Both the position numbers and the translations under genes were made by a program. Positions 6,549 through 6,938 of a stretch of 6,938 bases of DNA are shown here, piece after piece. The notes beneath the pieces are model-generated. The model was not told the origin of the DNA. It searched no databases and saw only the letters and a list, made by a program, of their open reading frames with translations. Source of the stretch: Bacteroidales bacterium (GTDB taxonomy: Bacteria > Bacteroidota > Bacteroidia > Bacteroidales > P3); NCBI GenBank assembly GCA_017988355.1, contig JAGNRX010000058.1, forward strand, positions 1-6,938, in the 5' to 3' direction. How positions within the stretch are numbered: the stretch's first letter is position 1; the number at the start of each line of letters is the position of its first letter.

Positions 6549-6938
6549 AGTTCTACATCATTATATGTTAAATAATCATTTAATACATCCGCCTCTAAGT
6601 AATACTCTAAATATTCTAGCTCTTCTTCTGTAAGTTCAATTTCTTGAAAAGCCTTTTCCTCTACTTTGTTTTGAGGTTTTAGGCTTTCATTGTTGAAATT
6701 TACTTTTTCATTAGAAGAAACAATAGGCTCATCTTTTACGATTGTTTCAACCTTTTGACCAATTGAATCTATTGCATTTGATTGTGAGATTTGATTTGAA
6801 GGATCACTTAATTCAGAGGGCTGAATCCATAATACCATTGTTCCAACTGCCAATAACAATAATAATGCTGCAGCATATCTTATTAGTGTATTAGTCTTTG
6901 GAAATAAGTATTTCTTCTTTGGACTAAGATTTACTTTT
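6545..6938 (-). CDS. Membrane-anchored acidic protein, anti-sigma-like (5' end off window)
   Basis: The frame runs from the right edge with no stop or suitable ATG before it, so the gene is cut; 130 C-terminal residues are visible. A TTG at 6859 lies inside the membrane segment and is not a plausible start. The visible part begins with a basic stretch (KVNLSPKKKYLFPK), then one transmembrane helix (about 18-38, AAALLLLLAVG and on to VLW), then a polar linker and a strongly acidic C-terminus (ELTEEELEYLEYYLEADVL, ending YNDVEL). Basic-inside topology would leave the N-terminus in the cytoplasm and the acidic part in the periplasm. In Bacteroidota, such proteins often sit between an ECF-type sigma-70 factor gene and a Spy-like gene and are thought to act as anti-sigma factors; here that role is inferred from layout and topology only. 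The ATGA overlap with the next gene implies coupled translation. Confidence 0.65.
   Translation of the reverse strand, partial: KVNLSPKKKYLFPKTNTLIRYAAALLLLLAVGTMVLWIQPSELSDPSNQISQSNAIDSIGQKVETIVKDEPIVSSNEKVNFNNESLKPQNKVEEKAFQEIELTEEELEYLEYYLEADVLNDYLTYNDVEL

Noticed and set aside
6400..6633. 77-codon plus-strand frame
   Set aside because: Antisense to the Spy-like gene and the end of the membrane protein gene; low-complexity hydrophobic sequence, no support.
6857..6859. TTG start for the membrane protein
   Set aside because: It falls within the run of leucines of the transmembrane helix; the open frame continues to the window edge with a basic flank, so the true start is outside.

Overview
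The window looks like an AT-rich chromosomal segment of a Bacteroidota bacterium, most likely Bacteroidales. Three things point there: the F1 beta subunit carries the acidic/aromatic insertion I associate with that phylum; several genes have a TAnnTTTG-type -7 promoter element and lack a clear Shine-Dalgarno; and the gene content (PepSY-like lipoprotein, Spy/CpxP-like protein after a small acidic membrane protein) is typical of it. The species cannot be named from the sequence.

Left part (1-902). The window opens in the 3' end of an AAA+ ATPase gene that has an in-frame TAG only nine bases in. A strong terminator follows, then about 500 bp without a convincing gene. That stretch holds a hairpin (440-475), a five-unit array with an exact 22-bp period whose orientation flips after unit three (519-617), another inverted repeat (690-724), and a bidirectional terminator (840-879) that ends the atp transcript coming from the right.

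Centre (903-5126). atpD and atpC (F1 beta and a short epsilon) run leftwards as a two-gene unit, apart from the other ATP synthase genes. Divergent from them are ribF (bifunctional riboflavin kinase/FAD synthetase, TTG start) and, overlapping its end by 8 bp, a secreted leucine-rich-repeat protein. A separately promoted nitrilase-superfamily omega-amidase follows. The promoters of atpD and ribF lie within about 150 bp.

Right part (5127-6938). The omega-amidase converges on a PepSY-like lipoprotein gene; a hairpin spans both gene ends. Between the lipoprotein promoter and the next leftward gene lies a small rightward ORF of 54 codons, whose C-terminal part is a 7-residue (21-bp) repeat arranged as an alternating 14-residue unit. 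A leftward operon fills the right edge: a membrane-anchored acidic protein (anti-sigma-like, cut by the window edge) overlaps by ATGA a Spy/CpxP-like periplasmic protein, and ends in a clear terminator that touches the stop codon of the small ORF. This resembles an envelope-stress module, though no sigma factor is inside the window.

The least explained structures are the 22-bp phased array with an orientation switch and the 21-bp heptad-repeat mini-gene.
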